From the NCBI RefSeq assembly GCF_000716595.1, contig NZ_JNXC01000009.1:62001-126000 (forward strand): a stretch of DNA of 64,000 nt. Direction: 5' to 3'. Below, piece by piece: positions 1 to 8,373 of this stretch (the stretch's first letter is position 1; each line of letters starts with the position of its first letter). This DNA is from Saccharothrix sp. NRRL B-16314 (GTDB lineage: Bacteria; Actinomycetota; Actinomycetes; Mycobacteriales; Pseudonocardiaceae). A program made the position numbers and the translations under genes. Under the pieces are notes generated by a model. That model was not told the origin of the DNA, ran no database searches, and worked only from the letters and a program-made list of their open reading frames with translations.

Positions 1-564
1 CTGTTCGACCGGATCGCGCTGCTCACCTCCTCGGTGGGCATCGCGATGCCGAACTTCTGGCTCGGCCTGGTGCTGGTCACGTTCCTCGGCGCGGAGCTGG
101 AGCTGTTCCCGACCAGCGGCTACGTCGACCTCGGTGAAGACCCGGGGCTGTGGGCCGCGCACCTGGTCCTGCCGGTCCTGACGCTCGCGGCCGGTGGCGC
201 GGCGGAGATCGCGCGGCAGACGCGGGCGAGCGTGGCCGACACCCTGCAGCTGGACTTCGTGCGAACGCTGAACGCCAAGGGGCTTTCCCCGATCAGCGTG
301 GTCGGCAAGCACGCCCTGCGGACGGCCCTGATCCCCGTGGTGACCGTGATCGGGTTGCAGGTCAGCCGGCTGTTCGGGCTGTCGGTACTGGTGGAGGCGG
401 TGTTCGGGCTGCCGGGGATCGGATCGCTGATGGTGAGCGCGGTGTTCGAGCGCGACATCCCCGTGGTGCAGGGCACCGTCCTCGTGACCACCCTGGTGGT
501 GGTCGTGGTGAACCTGCTCGTCGACCTGTCCTATCGCCGGCTCAACCCGAAGACGGCGGCATGA
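1..564 (+). CDS. Peptide ABC transporter permease, OppB/DppB family (5' end cut by window)
   Basis: This is the C-terminal 187 residues of an inner-membrane permease; the reading frame is open to base 1, so the N-terminus lies outside the window. It shows alternating hydrophobic segments and the EAA-type cytoplasmic loop (FVRTLNAKGLS followed by GKHALRTALIP) that docks on the ATPases. The motif VVEAVFGLPGIGSLMVSAV is typical of OppB/DppB. The stop codon overlaps the next gene's ATG as ATGA, so it heads an oppBCDF-type operon. It would import di- or oligopeptides, or nickel or an opine. The substrate cannot be read because the binding-protein gene is not in view. Confidence 0.9.
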   Translation: MFDRIALLTSSVGIAMPNFWLGLVLVTFLGAELELFPTSGYVDLGEDPGLWAAHLVLPVLTLAAGGAAEIARQTRASVADTLQLDFVRTLNAKGLSPISVVGKHALRTALIPVVTVIGLQVSRLFGLSVLVEAVFGLPGIGSLMVSAVFERDIPVVQGTVLVTTLVVVVVNLLVDLSYRRLNPKTAA

Positions 565-1436
565 CCGTGGATGCGGAAGAAGACCGGCCGGAGTCCGCGT
601 TGCGGGCGTTCCGCCGCCGGTTCGTGCGCAAGCGCCTCGCGGTCGGGATGGCGGTGGTGCTGGCGGTGCTGGTGCTGATCGCGGTCTTCGGCCCCTGGCT
701 CACCCCGCAGGACCCCAACGCCCAGAAGCTGCTCGACCGGCTCGCCCCGCCCGGCGCGGAGCACTGGCTCGGCACCGACGACCTCGGCCGCGACGTCGCG
801 TCGAGGTTGATCGTCGCCACCAGGGTCACCATCTACGCGGGCGCGCTGGCCACGGCCGTCAGCCTGGCGATCGGGCTGCCGTTCGGGCTGCTCGCCGGCT
901 ACCTGCGCGGGTGGGTCGACGCCGTGCTCAGCCGGGTGGCGGACGCGCTGATGGCGATCCCGCCGCTGCTGTTCGCGCTGGCGATCCTCGCCGTGCTCGG
1001 CCGCGGCGTCACCAACGCGATGATCGCGGTAGGCGTGACGATGGCGCCGCAGTTCTACCGCGTGTCCCGTGGTGTGGCGCTGGCGATCCGCGAGGAGACC
1101 TTCATCGAGGCGGCGCGGTCCATCGGCTGCCCGACCACGCGGATCATGCGCACGCACGTGCTGCCCAACATGCTGTCGCCCTTGATCGTGCAGGTGTCGA
1201 TGACGATGGGCTTCGCGATCCTGATCGAGGCCAGTCTGTCGTTCCTCGGGCTCGGCGTGCAGGCGCCGGACGCGTCGTGGGGCTCGATGTTGCAGCGCTC
1301 CACCCAGTTCGCGGCCGAGGCGCCGTGGCTGGTGCTGCTGCCGGGTTTCGCGATCCTGCTCTCGGTGCTGGCGTTCAACACCGTGGGCGACGCCCTGCGC
1401 GACTCGGTCGGTCGCGAGAACCGGAGGCTCGGGTGA
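561..1436 (+). CDS. Peptide ABC transporter permease, OppC/DppC family
   Basis: A 291-residue permease, the second membrane subunit of the importer. After a basic cytoplasmic N-terminus (RRRFVRKRLA) there is an N-terminal membrane helix, the conserved OppC segment HWLGTDDLGRDVASRLI, five more hydrophobic stretches, and the EAA loop FIEAARSIGCPTTRIMRTHV with LPNMLSPLIV. The C-terminal SFLGLGVQAPDASWGSML is family-typical. It overlaps oppB by ATGA and its own TGA overlaps the GTG of oppD, indicating translational coupling. Length and motifs are normal for the family. Confidence 0.93.
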   Translation: MTVDAEEDRPESALRAFRRRFVRKRLAVGMAVVLAVLVLIAVFGPWLTPQDPNAQKLLDRLAPPGAEHWLGTDDLGRDVASRLIVATRVTIYAGALATAVSLAIGLPFGLLAGYLRGWVDAVLSRVADALMAIPPLLFALAILAVLGRGVTNAMIAVGVTMAPQFYRVSRGVALAIREETFIEAARSIGCPTTRIMRTHVLPNMLSPLIVQVSMTMGFAILIEASLSFLGLGVQAPDASWGSMLQRSTQFAAEAPWLVLLPGFAILLSVLAFNTVGDALRDSVGRENRRLG

Positions 1437-2407
1437 GCGTTTTGGAGGTGCGCGACCTGGTGGTCGAGGTCGCCGCCGGTAACGGTCCGCTCGTCGTCGT
1501 CGACCGGGTGAGCCTGTCGGTCGACGCGGGCGAAACGCTCGGGCTGGTGGGCGAGTCCGGCTCGGGCAAGACGCTCACGGCGCTCGCGGTGATGCGGCTG
1601 CTCGGGTCGTCGGCGCGGATCTCGGGCGGGCAGGTGCTGCTTGACGGCGTCGACCTGACCGGGCTGGACGAGCGGCGCATGCGCGAGGTGCGCGGCGGCC
1701 GGATCGGGATGGTCTTCCAGGAGCCGATGACGGCCCTCGACCCGGCTTGCACCGTCGGGGAACAGGTGGCCGAGACCGTGCGCCGGCACCTGCGGCTCTC
1801 GCGCAAGGACGCGTGGGCGCGGGCGGTGGCGCTGCTGGACCGGGTCGGCATCCCGTCGGCGGGACGGCGCGCCCGGGACTACCCCCACCACTTCTCCGGC
1901 GGCATGCGGCAGCGCGTGGTGATCGCGATGGCGTTGTCGTGCGAACCGGTGGTGCTGCTCGCGGACGAGCCCACCACCGCCTTGGACGTCACCGTCCAGG
2001 AGCAGATCCTCACGCTGCTGGCCGAGCTGCGCGACGAGTCGGGGCTGGCGCTGCTGTTCATCTCCCACGACTTCGGGGTGATCGCGGACATCTGCGACCG
2101 GGTGGCCGTGATGTACGCGGGCCAGGTGGTCGAAACCGCGCCGGTGCGCGAGCTGTTCGCCACGCCGCGCCACCCGTACACCGACGCGTTGCTGCGCTGC
2201 GTGCCCGGCGCGGAGGTCGGTCGCCTGGCGACGATCCCCGGCACCGTGCCGGGTTTCGACGCCTTGCCGCCGGGCTGCCGGTTCGCGCCCCGCTGCGCGC
2301 ACACCGCGCCGTCGTGCGTGGCCGGCCCTGTCGCGCTGGAGGTCGTCGACCAAGCGCACCAGGCGCGGTGCATCCGGCTCGCCGACCTGACGGAGGTGCC
2401 GTCATGA
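1433..2407 (+). CDS. Peptide ABC transporter ATPase, OppD/DppD family
   Basis: A 324-residue ATPase starting at GTG within a GTGA overlap. Walker A is GESGSGKT near residue 40, the Q-loop region is MVFQEPMTALDP, the ABC signature is FSGGMRQRV and Walker B is VLLADEPTTALD, with the H-loop in FISHDFG. The C-terminal extension GCRFAPRCAHTAPSC is the Cys-rich oligopeptide-transporter domain (oligo_HPY), which in some members carries an Fe-S cluster. It pairs with the next gene as the heterodimeric motor for the two permeases. Confidence 0.93.
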   Translation: MSVLEVRDLVVEVAAGNGPLVVVDRVSLSVDAGETLGLVGESGSGKTLTALAVMRLLGSSARISGGQVLLDGVDLTGLDERRMREVRGGRIGMVFQEPMTALDPACTVGEQVAETVRRHLRLSRKDAWARAVALLDRVGIPSAGRRARDYPHHFSGGMRQRVVIAMALSCEPVVLLADEPTTALDVTVQEQILTLLAELRDESGLALLFISHDFGVIADICDRVAVMYAGQVVETAPVRELFATPRHPYTDALLRCVPGAEVGRLATIPGTVPGFDALPPGCRFAPRCAHTAPSCVAGPVALEVVDQAHQARCIRLADLTEVPS

Positions 2408-3387
2408 CCTTGTTGGACGTGCGAGGGCTGGCGAAGTCGTTCCCCGCCAAGCGGTCCGGACTCCTCGGTCGCAGGGCGTGGGTGCACGCCGTCCGCGACG
2501 TGTCGTTCACGATCGAGCGCGGGCGGACGCTCGGCGTGGTCGGCGAATCGGGGTCGGGCAAGTCGACGGCGGCGCGGCTGCTGTCGGGGCTGGTGCGCCC
2601 GGACTCCGGTTCCGTGCGGCTCGACGGCGTCGACGTGCTCGCGGCCCGAGGCGCCCGCCTGCGCGCGCTCCGCCGCCGGATGCCGATGGTGTTCCAGGAC
2701 CCGTACTCGTCGCTGGACCCGACGTGGCTGGTGCGCGACATCGTCACCGAGCCGCTTCGCCTTGTGGGACAACGGGATCGTCGCACGCTGACCGCGCGGG
2801 CCGACGAGTTGCTGGAACTGGTGGGCCTGACGTCCGCCTTCGGCCGGCGCTACCCGCACGAGCTGTCCGGCGGCCAGCGGCAGCGGATCGCACTGGCACG
2901 AGCCCTGGCGTGCGACCCGGACCTGGTCGTGCTGGACGAGGCCGTCGCCGCGCTGGACGTGTCCACCCGAGCGGGCGTCATCGGACTGCTGCAGGACTTG
3001 CAGGACCGCCTGGGCGTCGCCTACCTGTTCATCTCGCACGACCTGGCACTGGTCCGAGTGGTCAGCCACGACGTGGCCGTCATGTACCTGGGCCGGGTGG
3101 TGGAAAGCGGCCCGACCGCACAGGTCTACGCCGACCCGGCCCACCCGTACACCCGGGCGCTCATCGCCGCCGCACCGGTCCCGGACCCGGTGGTGCAGCA
3201 GAGCCGCCCCCGCCCGCCCGTCCGGGGCGAGGTGCCCAGCGCCCTGGCCGTCCCCACCGGCTGTTCCTTCCACCCGCGCTGCCCGCTGGCGACCGACCTC
3301 TGCCGCACGACCGAGCCACCACTGGTGGAGCAAGCCCTCGGCCACACCGCGGCCTGCCACCACACCGCACCGACCGCAGTGCTGTGA
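2404..3387 (+). CDS. Peptide ABC transporter ATPase, OppF/DppF family
   Basis: A 327-residue ATPase whose ATG overlaps the oppD stop (ATGA). It has Walker A GESGSGKST, signature LSGGQRQRIALARAL, Walker B LVVLDEAVAALDVS (an A in place of the usual P after DE, a common variant) and H-loop FISHDLAL. The C-terminus carries the same oligopeptide Cys pattern (GCSFHPRCPLATDLC). It is the last gene of the importer operon; a strong hairpin 20 nt downstream separates it from the RiPP precursor. The importer may take up the modified peptide or a signal, or may simply be a neighbour; the sequence does not decide. Confidence 0.93.
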   Translation: MTLLDVRGLAKSFPAKRSGLLGRRAWVHAVRDVSFTIERGRTLGVVGESGSGKSTAARLLSGLVRPDSGSVRLDGVDVLAARGARLRALRRRMPMVFQDPYSSLDPTWLVRDIVTEPLRLVGQRDRRTLTARADELLELVGLTSAFGRRYPHELSGGQRQRIALARALACDPDLVVLDEAVAALDVSTRAGVIGLLQDLQDRLGVAYLFISHDLALVRVVSHDVAVMYLGRVVESGPTAQVYADPAHPYTRALIAAAPVPDPVVQQSRPRPPVRGEVPSALAVPTGCSFHPRCPLATDLCRTTEPPLVEQALGHTAACHHTAPTAVL

Positions 3388-3406
3388 GAGCTTCACCGGT
3401 TCAGAC

Positions 3407-3436
3407 CCGCTGCCGTCTGGCACAATCCGGCAGCGG
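3407..3436 (+). terminator. Hairpin between oppF and the RiPP precursor
   Basis: A perfect 9-bp inverted repeat (CCGCTGCCG at 3407-3415, CGGCAGCGG at 3428-3436) with a 12-nt loop. The stem can be extended outward with a bulge by CCGGT/ACCGG. There is no U-tract, as is usual for actinobacterial terminators. It would terminate or attenuate readthrough from the transporter operon into the precursor gene. Confidence 0.6.
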
Positions 3437-3490
3437 ACAGACCGGAGCGCGACGATTCACGGGCTTGTCAAGGGAGAAAAGGGGATCTGG

Positions 3491-3691
3491 ATGCCGAACC
3501 TCGGTTTATCGCAGGACTTGCACGACCTGGCCGTCGACGTGTTCAGCGTGACCGGATCGGCGGCGACGATCGAGTCGCTCACCGGTACCACCGGGCAGCT
3601 CGGTGCGGGGACGACGTGCATCCCGCCGTGCAGCGCGTGTTCGGGGAACTGCTACTGCTGTAGCCCGTGCAGCTGCACGGATCCCGTGTAG
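3491..3691 (+). CDS. Azol(in)e RiPP (TOMM) precursor peptide
   Basis: A 66-residue precursor. Residues 1-40 form an acidic, Cys-free leader (DLHDLAVDVFSVTG, then ESLTG) ending in GAG. Residues 41-66 form the core, with eight Cys (43, 47, 50, 54, 56, 57, 60, 62), Ser at 48, 51, 58 and 61 and Thr at 41, 42 and 63, ending in DPV. Such Cys/Ser/Thr-dense cores are substrates for cyclodehydration to thiazoles and oxazoles. The leader's DVF...ESLT pattern recalls thiopeptide leaders (from memory of thiomuracin-type precursors). Purine-rich sequence at 3472-3484 serves as ribosome binding site. The cyclodehydratase partner starts 3 nt after the stop. Dedicated short length, position and neighbours make the role secure; the final structure is not known. 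Confidence 0.88.
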   Translation: MPNLGLSQDLHDLAVDVFSVTGSAATIESLTGTTGQLGAGTTCIPPCSACSGNCYCCSPCSCTDPV

Positions 3692-3694
3692 TTC

Positions 3695-5257
3695 GTGCGG
3701 AGGACGATCAGGCTCACGCGTGGCGCCGTCGTGCTCCCGGCCGACGGCGCCGCGCGCGTCCTCACCCACCGCGGCACCACGACCCTCACCGGCCCGACCA
3801 TCTACGAGTGGCTGCGGCGCCTGACGCCCTACCTCGACGGGTCCGCCACGCTCGACGAGCTGACCTCGGGCCTGTCGACCGAAAAACGCGACATGGTGAC
3901 GCGGGTCGTGGACGCGTTCGAGACGGCGGGGCTGCTCCGCTCCGGTGCCGAGCCCGTGGGTGATCCGCTCGCCCTGCACCTGGACTCCGTCCGCGATGAC
4001 GCCGTGGTCGCCGCGGCGCGCTATCGCGACGCCAAGGTGGCGGTGACCGGAGTCGGCCCGATGGCGGACGGCGTGGCTGCGGCCCTGCGGTCCTCGGGGA
4101 TCGGCACCGTGCGGACCGGCCATTCCCCCGGTGACGGTGCGGACTTGGTCGTGGCGGTGCTGCACCACGTGGACGAGCAGGCGCGACCTGCCGACGTGTA
4201 CGCGGTTCAGCGTGGCGACGAGCTGTGGATTCGCGCCGGTGACTGGGAACCGGCGCGCGAAGCGATCACCCGGTGGCCCGAGGAAGGCCCCGGCACGGCG
4301 ATCTCCGGCACGGGGATCTCCGGCACCGCTGCCGCAGTCGCCGCCAACATGATCGGGACGGCGGCGTTCCGGCTGCTGACCGGCACCGCCGGACCCCGGG
4401 ACACAGGTGACGTGGTCCGCCTGCACTTGCCCACGCTGCACGGCTCCTCGCACCGGTTGCCGACCGGGGCCGCGCCGGACGAGCCGTTCGACGTGTCCGC
4501 CGCGCGCCTGGTCGACCCGCGGACCGGTGTGCTCGGCGAGGTGTCCGAGCGCGACTACGCGCAACTCCCGCTCAACGTCGCCGCCGCGACGGTGGCCGGT
4601 CGGTCCCGGCCGGCGATCGGGGCCGGGCCGACGCCCGCCCTCGCCCGCACCCGCGCGGCGGTGCGCGGGTTGCTGTCGCACCTGACCCCCGAACCGGAAC
4701 CGGGGTGCGGCCCGCCGGCGATGGGCGCGGGCGCCACCCGGGAGGAGGCGGTGTCCGCGGCGTTGTCCGAGCTGTGCGCCGGCCTGACCGCGGCCGAGCC
4801 CGACCGGTGCGTCCCGCTGGACCCGGCCGGGCTCGTCGGTGACGACGAGGCGGCGGCATACCGCGTGATGGCCGACATCCTGGGGCTGCGGGTGCAGGTG
4901 CACGACGTCACCGGTCCGCTCGGCCTGCCCACCCTGGCGTACGGGGTGGGGGACCGCACCATCGCCTACGTGAGCGCGCCGACCGCGGGCGCCACCCTGT
5001 CCGCCGGGCTGCGAGCCGTGCTGCTCGACGAGCAGTCGCGCCGGCACGGGCAGCTCGACTACGCGCCCGCGCCGGTGCCGCAGCTCGACCACCCGGCAAC
5101 CGGTGCGCCCGGACCGGCGCCCGCACCGTCGACGACCTCTCGCGTCGCCGAAGTGCTCGCGGCACAGGGCCGGGCGCCCGAAGTGGTCGAGCTGGACCAC
5201 GACCCGGTGGTGCGGAGCGTGCTCGGGCACGTGGTGGGGGTGACCGTCGGTGCCTGA
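3695..5257 (+). CDS. TOMM leader-binding, ocin-ThiF-like cyclodehydratase partner protein
   Basis: A 520-residue protein starting at GTG. Residues about 5-90 look like an RRE (winged-helix leader-recognition) domain: short strands, then the helical TIYEWLRRLTPYLDG and a second helix ending VVDAFETAGLLRS. From about residue 110 there is an E1/ThiF-like Rossmann segment (KVAVTGVGPMADGVAAALRSSGIG) that lacks the catalytic features of true E1 enzymes. In azole RiPP systems this partner binds the leader and activates the YcaO protein. It overlaps the YcaO gene by 8 nt. Assignment rests on context and fold-level resemblance rather than on catalytic motifs. Confidence 0.8.
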   Translation: MRRTIRLTRGAVVLPADGAARVLTHRGTTTLTGPTIYEWLRRLTPYLDGSATLDELTSGLSTEKRDMVTRVVDAFETAGLLRSGAEPVGDPLALHLDSVRDDAVVAAARYRDAKVAVTGVGPMADGVAAALRSSGIGTVRTGHSPGDGADLVVAVLHHVDEQARPADVYAVQRGDELWIRAGDWEPAREAITRWPEEGPGTAISGTGISGTAAAVAANMIGTAAFRLLTGTAGPRDTGDVVRLHLPTLHGSSHRLPTGAAPDEPFDVSAARLVDPRTGVLGEVSERDYAQLPLNVAAATVAGRSRPAIGAGPTPALARTRAAVRGLLSHLTPEPEPGCGPPAMGAGATREEAVSAALSELCAGLTAAEPDRCVPLDPAGLVGDDEAAAYRVMADILGLRVQVHDVTGPLGLPTLAYGVGDRTIAYVSAPTAGATLSAGLRAVLLDEQSRRHGQLDYAPAPVPQLDHPATGAPGPAPAPSTTSRVAEVLAAQGRAPEVVELDHDPVVRSVLGHVVGVTVGA

Positions 5258-7070
5258 CGAGGTCGAACTGCTCGGCGAAGGGCGACTCCGCGCGGCGATC
5301 GCCGAACGGATCGGCGACGCACCCGGCGGGGGACTGGTGATCGCCGCCTCCGACCACTGGGACAGCGCGCTCCTCGACCACGCGGAGACCGGCGGACGTC
5401 CGTCCCTCTGCGTACACGTGGAACCCGGCAGGGTGGTGATCGGCCCCCTGGTCCGCCCCGGTGTGCCGGGCTGCCGCACGTGCGTGGACCGCAGGCGGCA
5501 AGGGATCGATCCGGACCACGCGGCGACCCTGGCGGCGCTGTCGGAGTGGACCGCCGGATCGGCCGGGCTGACCGACTTCGCGGTGCACGCGGTGGCCGCG
5601 ATCGTCGCCGGGGAGGTCGCGGCGGTGGCCGGTGGTGACCGCCCGTTGACCGGGAACGCGGTGGTCACCGTGGACCTGGAACGGGTCCTCCCCGCCGTTC
5701 ACGCGTTCCTGCCGGACCCGCACTGCCCCCGCTGCGCCGTGCCGACCGCCGACGAAGCGGACGTGCTGCGGCTCGACCCGCGCACCAAACCCGACCGGCA
5801 GGTGCTCCGCGTCGGCACCGTCGACCCGGCCGCGCTGCGACAGTCCTATGTGGACGACTTCGCCGGAGTGGTGCCCAACCTCTTCTCCGTTCCCGCGTGC
5901 GGGCTCCCGGTGGTCTTCGGTCCGACCGGCTGGCCGGACCACGTCAAGCCGGAGTACGGCGTCGGGCGGGCGCTCGACCACCGCACCGGCGAAGCGGCTG
6001 CCGTGCTGGAGGCGGTGGAACGACGGGCCGGGATGGGCCCGACCCGGCTCCCGGTGCGCGCCCGTTTCACCGACGTGGCGGCGTACGCGCTCGACCCGCG
6101 AACGCTCGGGACGCCGGACCCGCACTCGGGGTACCCGCCGTTCGACCCGGACCGGGAGATCGGCTGGGTGTGGGGTTACTCGTTCGGGCGCGGGGAACCG
6201 GTGCTGGTCCCCCGTTCGATGGCCTACTTCGGGCACGACCACAGCGGCGACCCCAAGATCGCCTACGAGACGTCGAACGGGTGCGCGCTCGGCGGCTGCG
6301 TCGAGGAGGCCCTGCTGCACGGGCTGCTCGAAGTGGCCGAGCGGGACGCGTTCCTCCTGACCTGGTACGCCCGGCTGCGCGCGCCGAAGGTCGAGCTCCG
6401 GTCGGCGCGACGGCCGGAGCTGCCGCTGCTGGCCGAGCGGATCGAGCGCGAGCACGGCTACCGGGTGCTGGTCTTCGACACCACCGCCGATCACGGCGTG
6501 CCCTCCGTGGCCGTGCTCGCCGTGGACTCGACGCCGGCGCGGGACCGGCCGGCGGTGATGTGCTCGGCCGGGGCGCACCTCGACCCGGAGAGCGCGTGCT
6601 GGTCCGCGCTCGGCGAGCTCGCGCTGTTCGTGTCGCGGCACGTCGAGGAGTACCAGGCCCACCAGGACGAAGCCGCCGCGATGGTCGTGGACAGCGACCT
6701 GGTGCGGCGAATGGACGACCACGCGGTGCTCTACGGCCACCAGGACACGGTGCCGCGCTGGGACTTCCTGCTCGGCACCGAGGACTCGACGACGTTCGCC
6801 GACGGGTTCGGCGGTGGCGTGGAACCCGCGGCGGACCTCCGTGACGACGTGCTGGGGCTGATCGACCGGTTCGCCCGCGCGGGTCTGGACGTGGTGGCCG
6901 TCGACCAGACGGGACCGGAGCAGCGCGCCGCCGGCCTGGCCGCGGTGAAGGCGATCGTGCCGGGTGCGCTGCCGATGACCTTCGGGCACCGCAACCGGCG
7001 CGTCACCGGCCTGCACCGCCTGACCCGCCTCACCGCCGACGTCAACCCGTTCCCGCACCCGTTCCCGTGA
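5250..7070 (+). CDS. YcaO-domain cyclodehydratase (azoline-forming)
   Basis: A 606-residue protein starting at GTG. The N-terminal ~170 residues resemble a reduced E1-like C domain with two CxxC pairs (GCRTC near residue 74, HCPRC near residue 160) that should bind structural zinc. The YcaO domain follows: ATP-binding helices EAAAVLEAVERRAG and GGCVEEALLHGLLEVAERDAF. The C-terminus NPFPHPFP contains PxPxPxP, the tail that places the YcaO active site in azole-forming enzymes. It uses ATP to cyclodehydrate Cys/Ser/Thr of the precursor. The RRE is supplied by the upstream gene. Its TGA overlaps the GTG of the SagB gene. Confidence 0.92.
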   Translation: MPDEVELLGEGRLRAAIAERIGDAPGGGLVIAASDHWDSALLDHAETGGRPSLCVHVEPGRVVIGPLVRPGVPGCRTCVDRRRQGIDPDHAATLAALSEWTAGSAGLTDFAVHAVAAIVAGEVAAVAGGDRPLTGNAVVTVDLERVLPAVHAFLPDPHCPRCAVPTADEADVLRLDPRTKPDRQVLRVGTVDPAALRQSYVDDFAGVVPNLFSVPACGLPVVFGPTGWPDHVKPEYGVGRALDHRTGEAAAVLEAVERRAGMGPTRLPVRARFTDVAAYALDPRTLGTPDPHSGYPPFDPDREIGWVWGYSFGRGEPVLVPRSMAYFGHDHSGDPKIAYETSNGCALGGCVEEALLHGLLEVAERDAFLLTWYARLRAPKVELRSARRPELPLLAERIEREHGYRVLVFDTTADHGVPSVAVLAVDSTPARDRPAVMCSAGAHLDPESACWSALGELALFVSRHVEEYQAHQDEAAAMVVDSDLVRRMDDHAVLYGHQDTVPRWDFLLGTEDSTTFADGFGGGVEPAADLRDDVLGLIDRFARAGLDVVAVDQTGPEQRAAGLAAVKAIVPGALPMTFGHRNRRVTGLHRLTRLTADVNPFPHPFP

Positions 7071-8353
7071 CCGTCGACCGCCGCTACCGGGTTCGTCCGG
7101 ACGTCTGGCTGACCGTCGACGCGGACGGCGGCCACACGCTGGTGCACGCGGGCAGGCGTGCCGAGCGGCTGGGCACGCTCCGATTTGGCGAACTGGACCT
7201 GCTGCGCGAGATGGCCGCCCGTCCGGTGCAGCCGCCTCACGCCGACCGCCCGCTCGTGGACCGCCTGTGCGACGGCGGCTGGTTGACGCAGCACCTGGAG
7301 ATCGGCGGTCGCCCGCTGGTCACCGTGGAACCGCTGGGCCCGTCCCGCCGACCGCGCCCGACTCCACCCCCGGAGCCACGCCTGTCCCGGTTCGCCGTGC
7401 TGCGGCGCGAGGGCGACGCGCTCGTGCTGGAGGCCCCGTTGTGCCCGGCCCGTGTCGTGCTGCACGACGGTGCCGTGGTCGCCCTCGTCCACCACCTCAC
7501 AGTCGGTGGAGCGTTCGTCGCGGACCTGCCGGCGGAAGGCGTCGACGACCTGGTCGCGCTGCTGGCCGGCTACGGCTTCCTGGAGGACGACCAGGGCGTG
7601 GTGGCCGACCAGTGGAGCCCGCACGAGCTGTGGTTCCACTCCCGCAGCCGCGCCGGCCACCACGACCTGCCGTTCGGCGCCACCGGCTGGGCGACCGACC
7701 ACCCGGTCCTGCCCGCGCGGCGCGAGGCGTGGCCCGGACCGGCGGTGTCGTTGCCGGAGCCGGTGACGAGCCTGGCCCGGCCGATCGGCGTCACGCTCGA
7801 CGCACGCCGATCGGTGCGCCGGGGCGACGACGAGAACCCCCTGACCCTGGCGCAGCTCGGCGAATTTCTGCACTGGTCGTCGCGCGTGCGCGAGCCGCTG
7901 GGGCCGGACCTGACCCGGCGGACGAGTCCGTCCGGTGGCGCGCTGCACGGGATCGGCGTCTACCCGGTGATCACCCGGGTGTCCGGCGTCGACCCGGGCA
8001 TGTACCACTACGACCCGTTCGGCCACCGGCTGGAGCCCGTGCCCGCGCCCGCGTTCGCCGTCAAGCACCTCACCGCCGCCGCGGTCGCGTCCGCGCAGCA
8101 CGCGTCGACACCCCAGGTGCTCTTCGTGCTCGCCGCGCGGTTCGGTCGGGTCATGCGGAAGTACCAGAGCATGGCCTACGCCCTGGTGCTGAAGGACGTC
8201 GGCGCGCTGGTGCAGACCATGTACCTCGTCGCCACCGCGATGGACCTCGCCCCGTGCGCCCTCGGCGCAGGCGACGCCGAGGTGTTCGCCACCGCGACCG
8301 GGCTGCACCCGCTGGAGGAAGCAAGCGTCGGGGAGTTCATCCTGTCGTCATGA
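7067..8353 (+). CDS. SagB-type FMN-dependent azoline dehydrogenase
   Basis: A 428-residue protein with GTGA coupling to the YcaO gene. The C-terminal half is a nitroreductase-fold SagB domain: DARRSVRRG, then RRTSPSGGALHGIGVYPV, then a segment around KYQSMAYALVLKDVGALVQT with the Lys/Tyr pair seen in SagB active sites, and CALGAGD near the end. The N-terminal ~230 residues are a family-typical accessory region. It oxidises azolines to thiazoles/oxazoles with FMN. It is the last gene of the RiPP operon. Confidence 0.92.
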   Translation: MTVDRRYRVRPDVWLTVDADGGHTLVHAGRRAERLGTLRFGELDLLREMAARPVQPPHADRPLVDRLCDGGWLTQHLEIGGRPLVTVEPLGPSRRPRPTPPPEPRLSRFAVLRREGDALVLEAPLCPARVVLHDGAVVALVHHLTVGGAFVADLPAEGVDDLVALLAGYGFLEDDQGVVADQWSPHELWFHSRSRAGHHDLPFGATGWATDHPVLPARREAWPGPAVSLPEPVTSLARPIGVTLDARRSVRRGDDENPLTLAQLGEFLHWSSRVREPLGPDLTRRTSPSGGALHGIGVYPVITRVSGVDPGMYHYDPFGHRLEPVPAPAFAVKHLTAAAVASAQHASTPQVLFVLAARFGRVMRKYQSMAYALVLKDVGALVQTMYLVATAMDLAPCALGAGDAEVFATATGLHPLEEASVGEFILSS

Positions 8354-8354
8354 C

Positions 8355-8373
8355 CCGGTGCTGCCCGCACCGG
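8355..8373. terminator. Bidirectional hairpin between convergent genes
   Basis: CCGGTGC at 8355-8361 pairs with GCACCGG at 8367-8373 across a 5-nt loop. It fills the gap between the SagB stop and the stop of the minus-strand gene, so it could serve both transcripts. Confidence 0.5.

Noticed and set aside
3491..8353. Calling the RiPP cluster a thiopeptide
   Set aside because: No dehydratase or [4+2] cyclase in view, and the core is Cys- rather than Ser/Thr-dominated; left as a possibility if genes lie left of the window.
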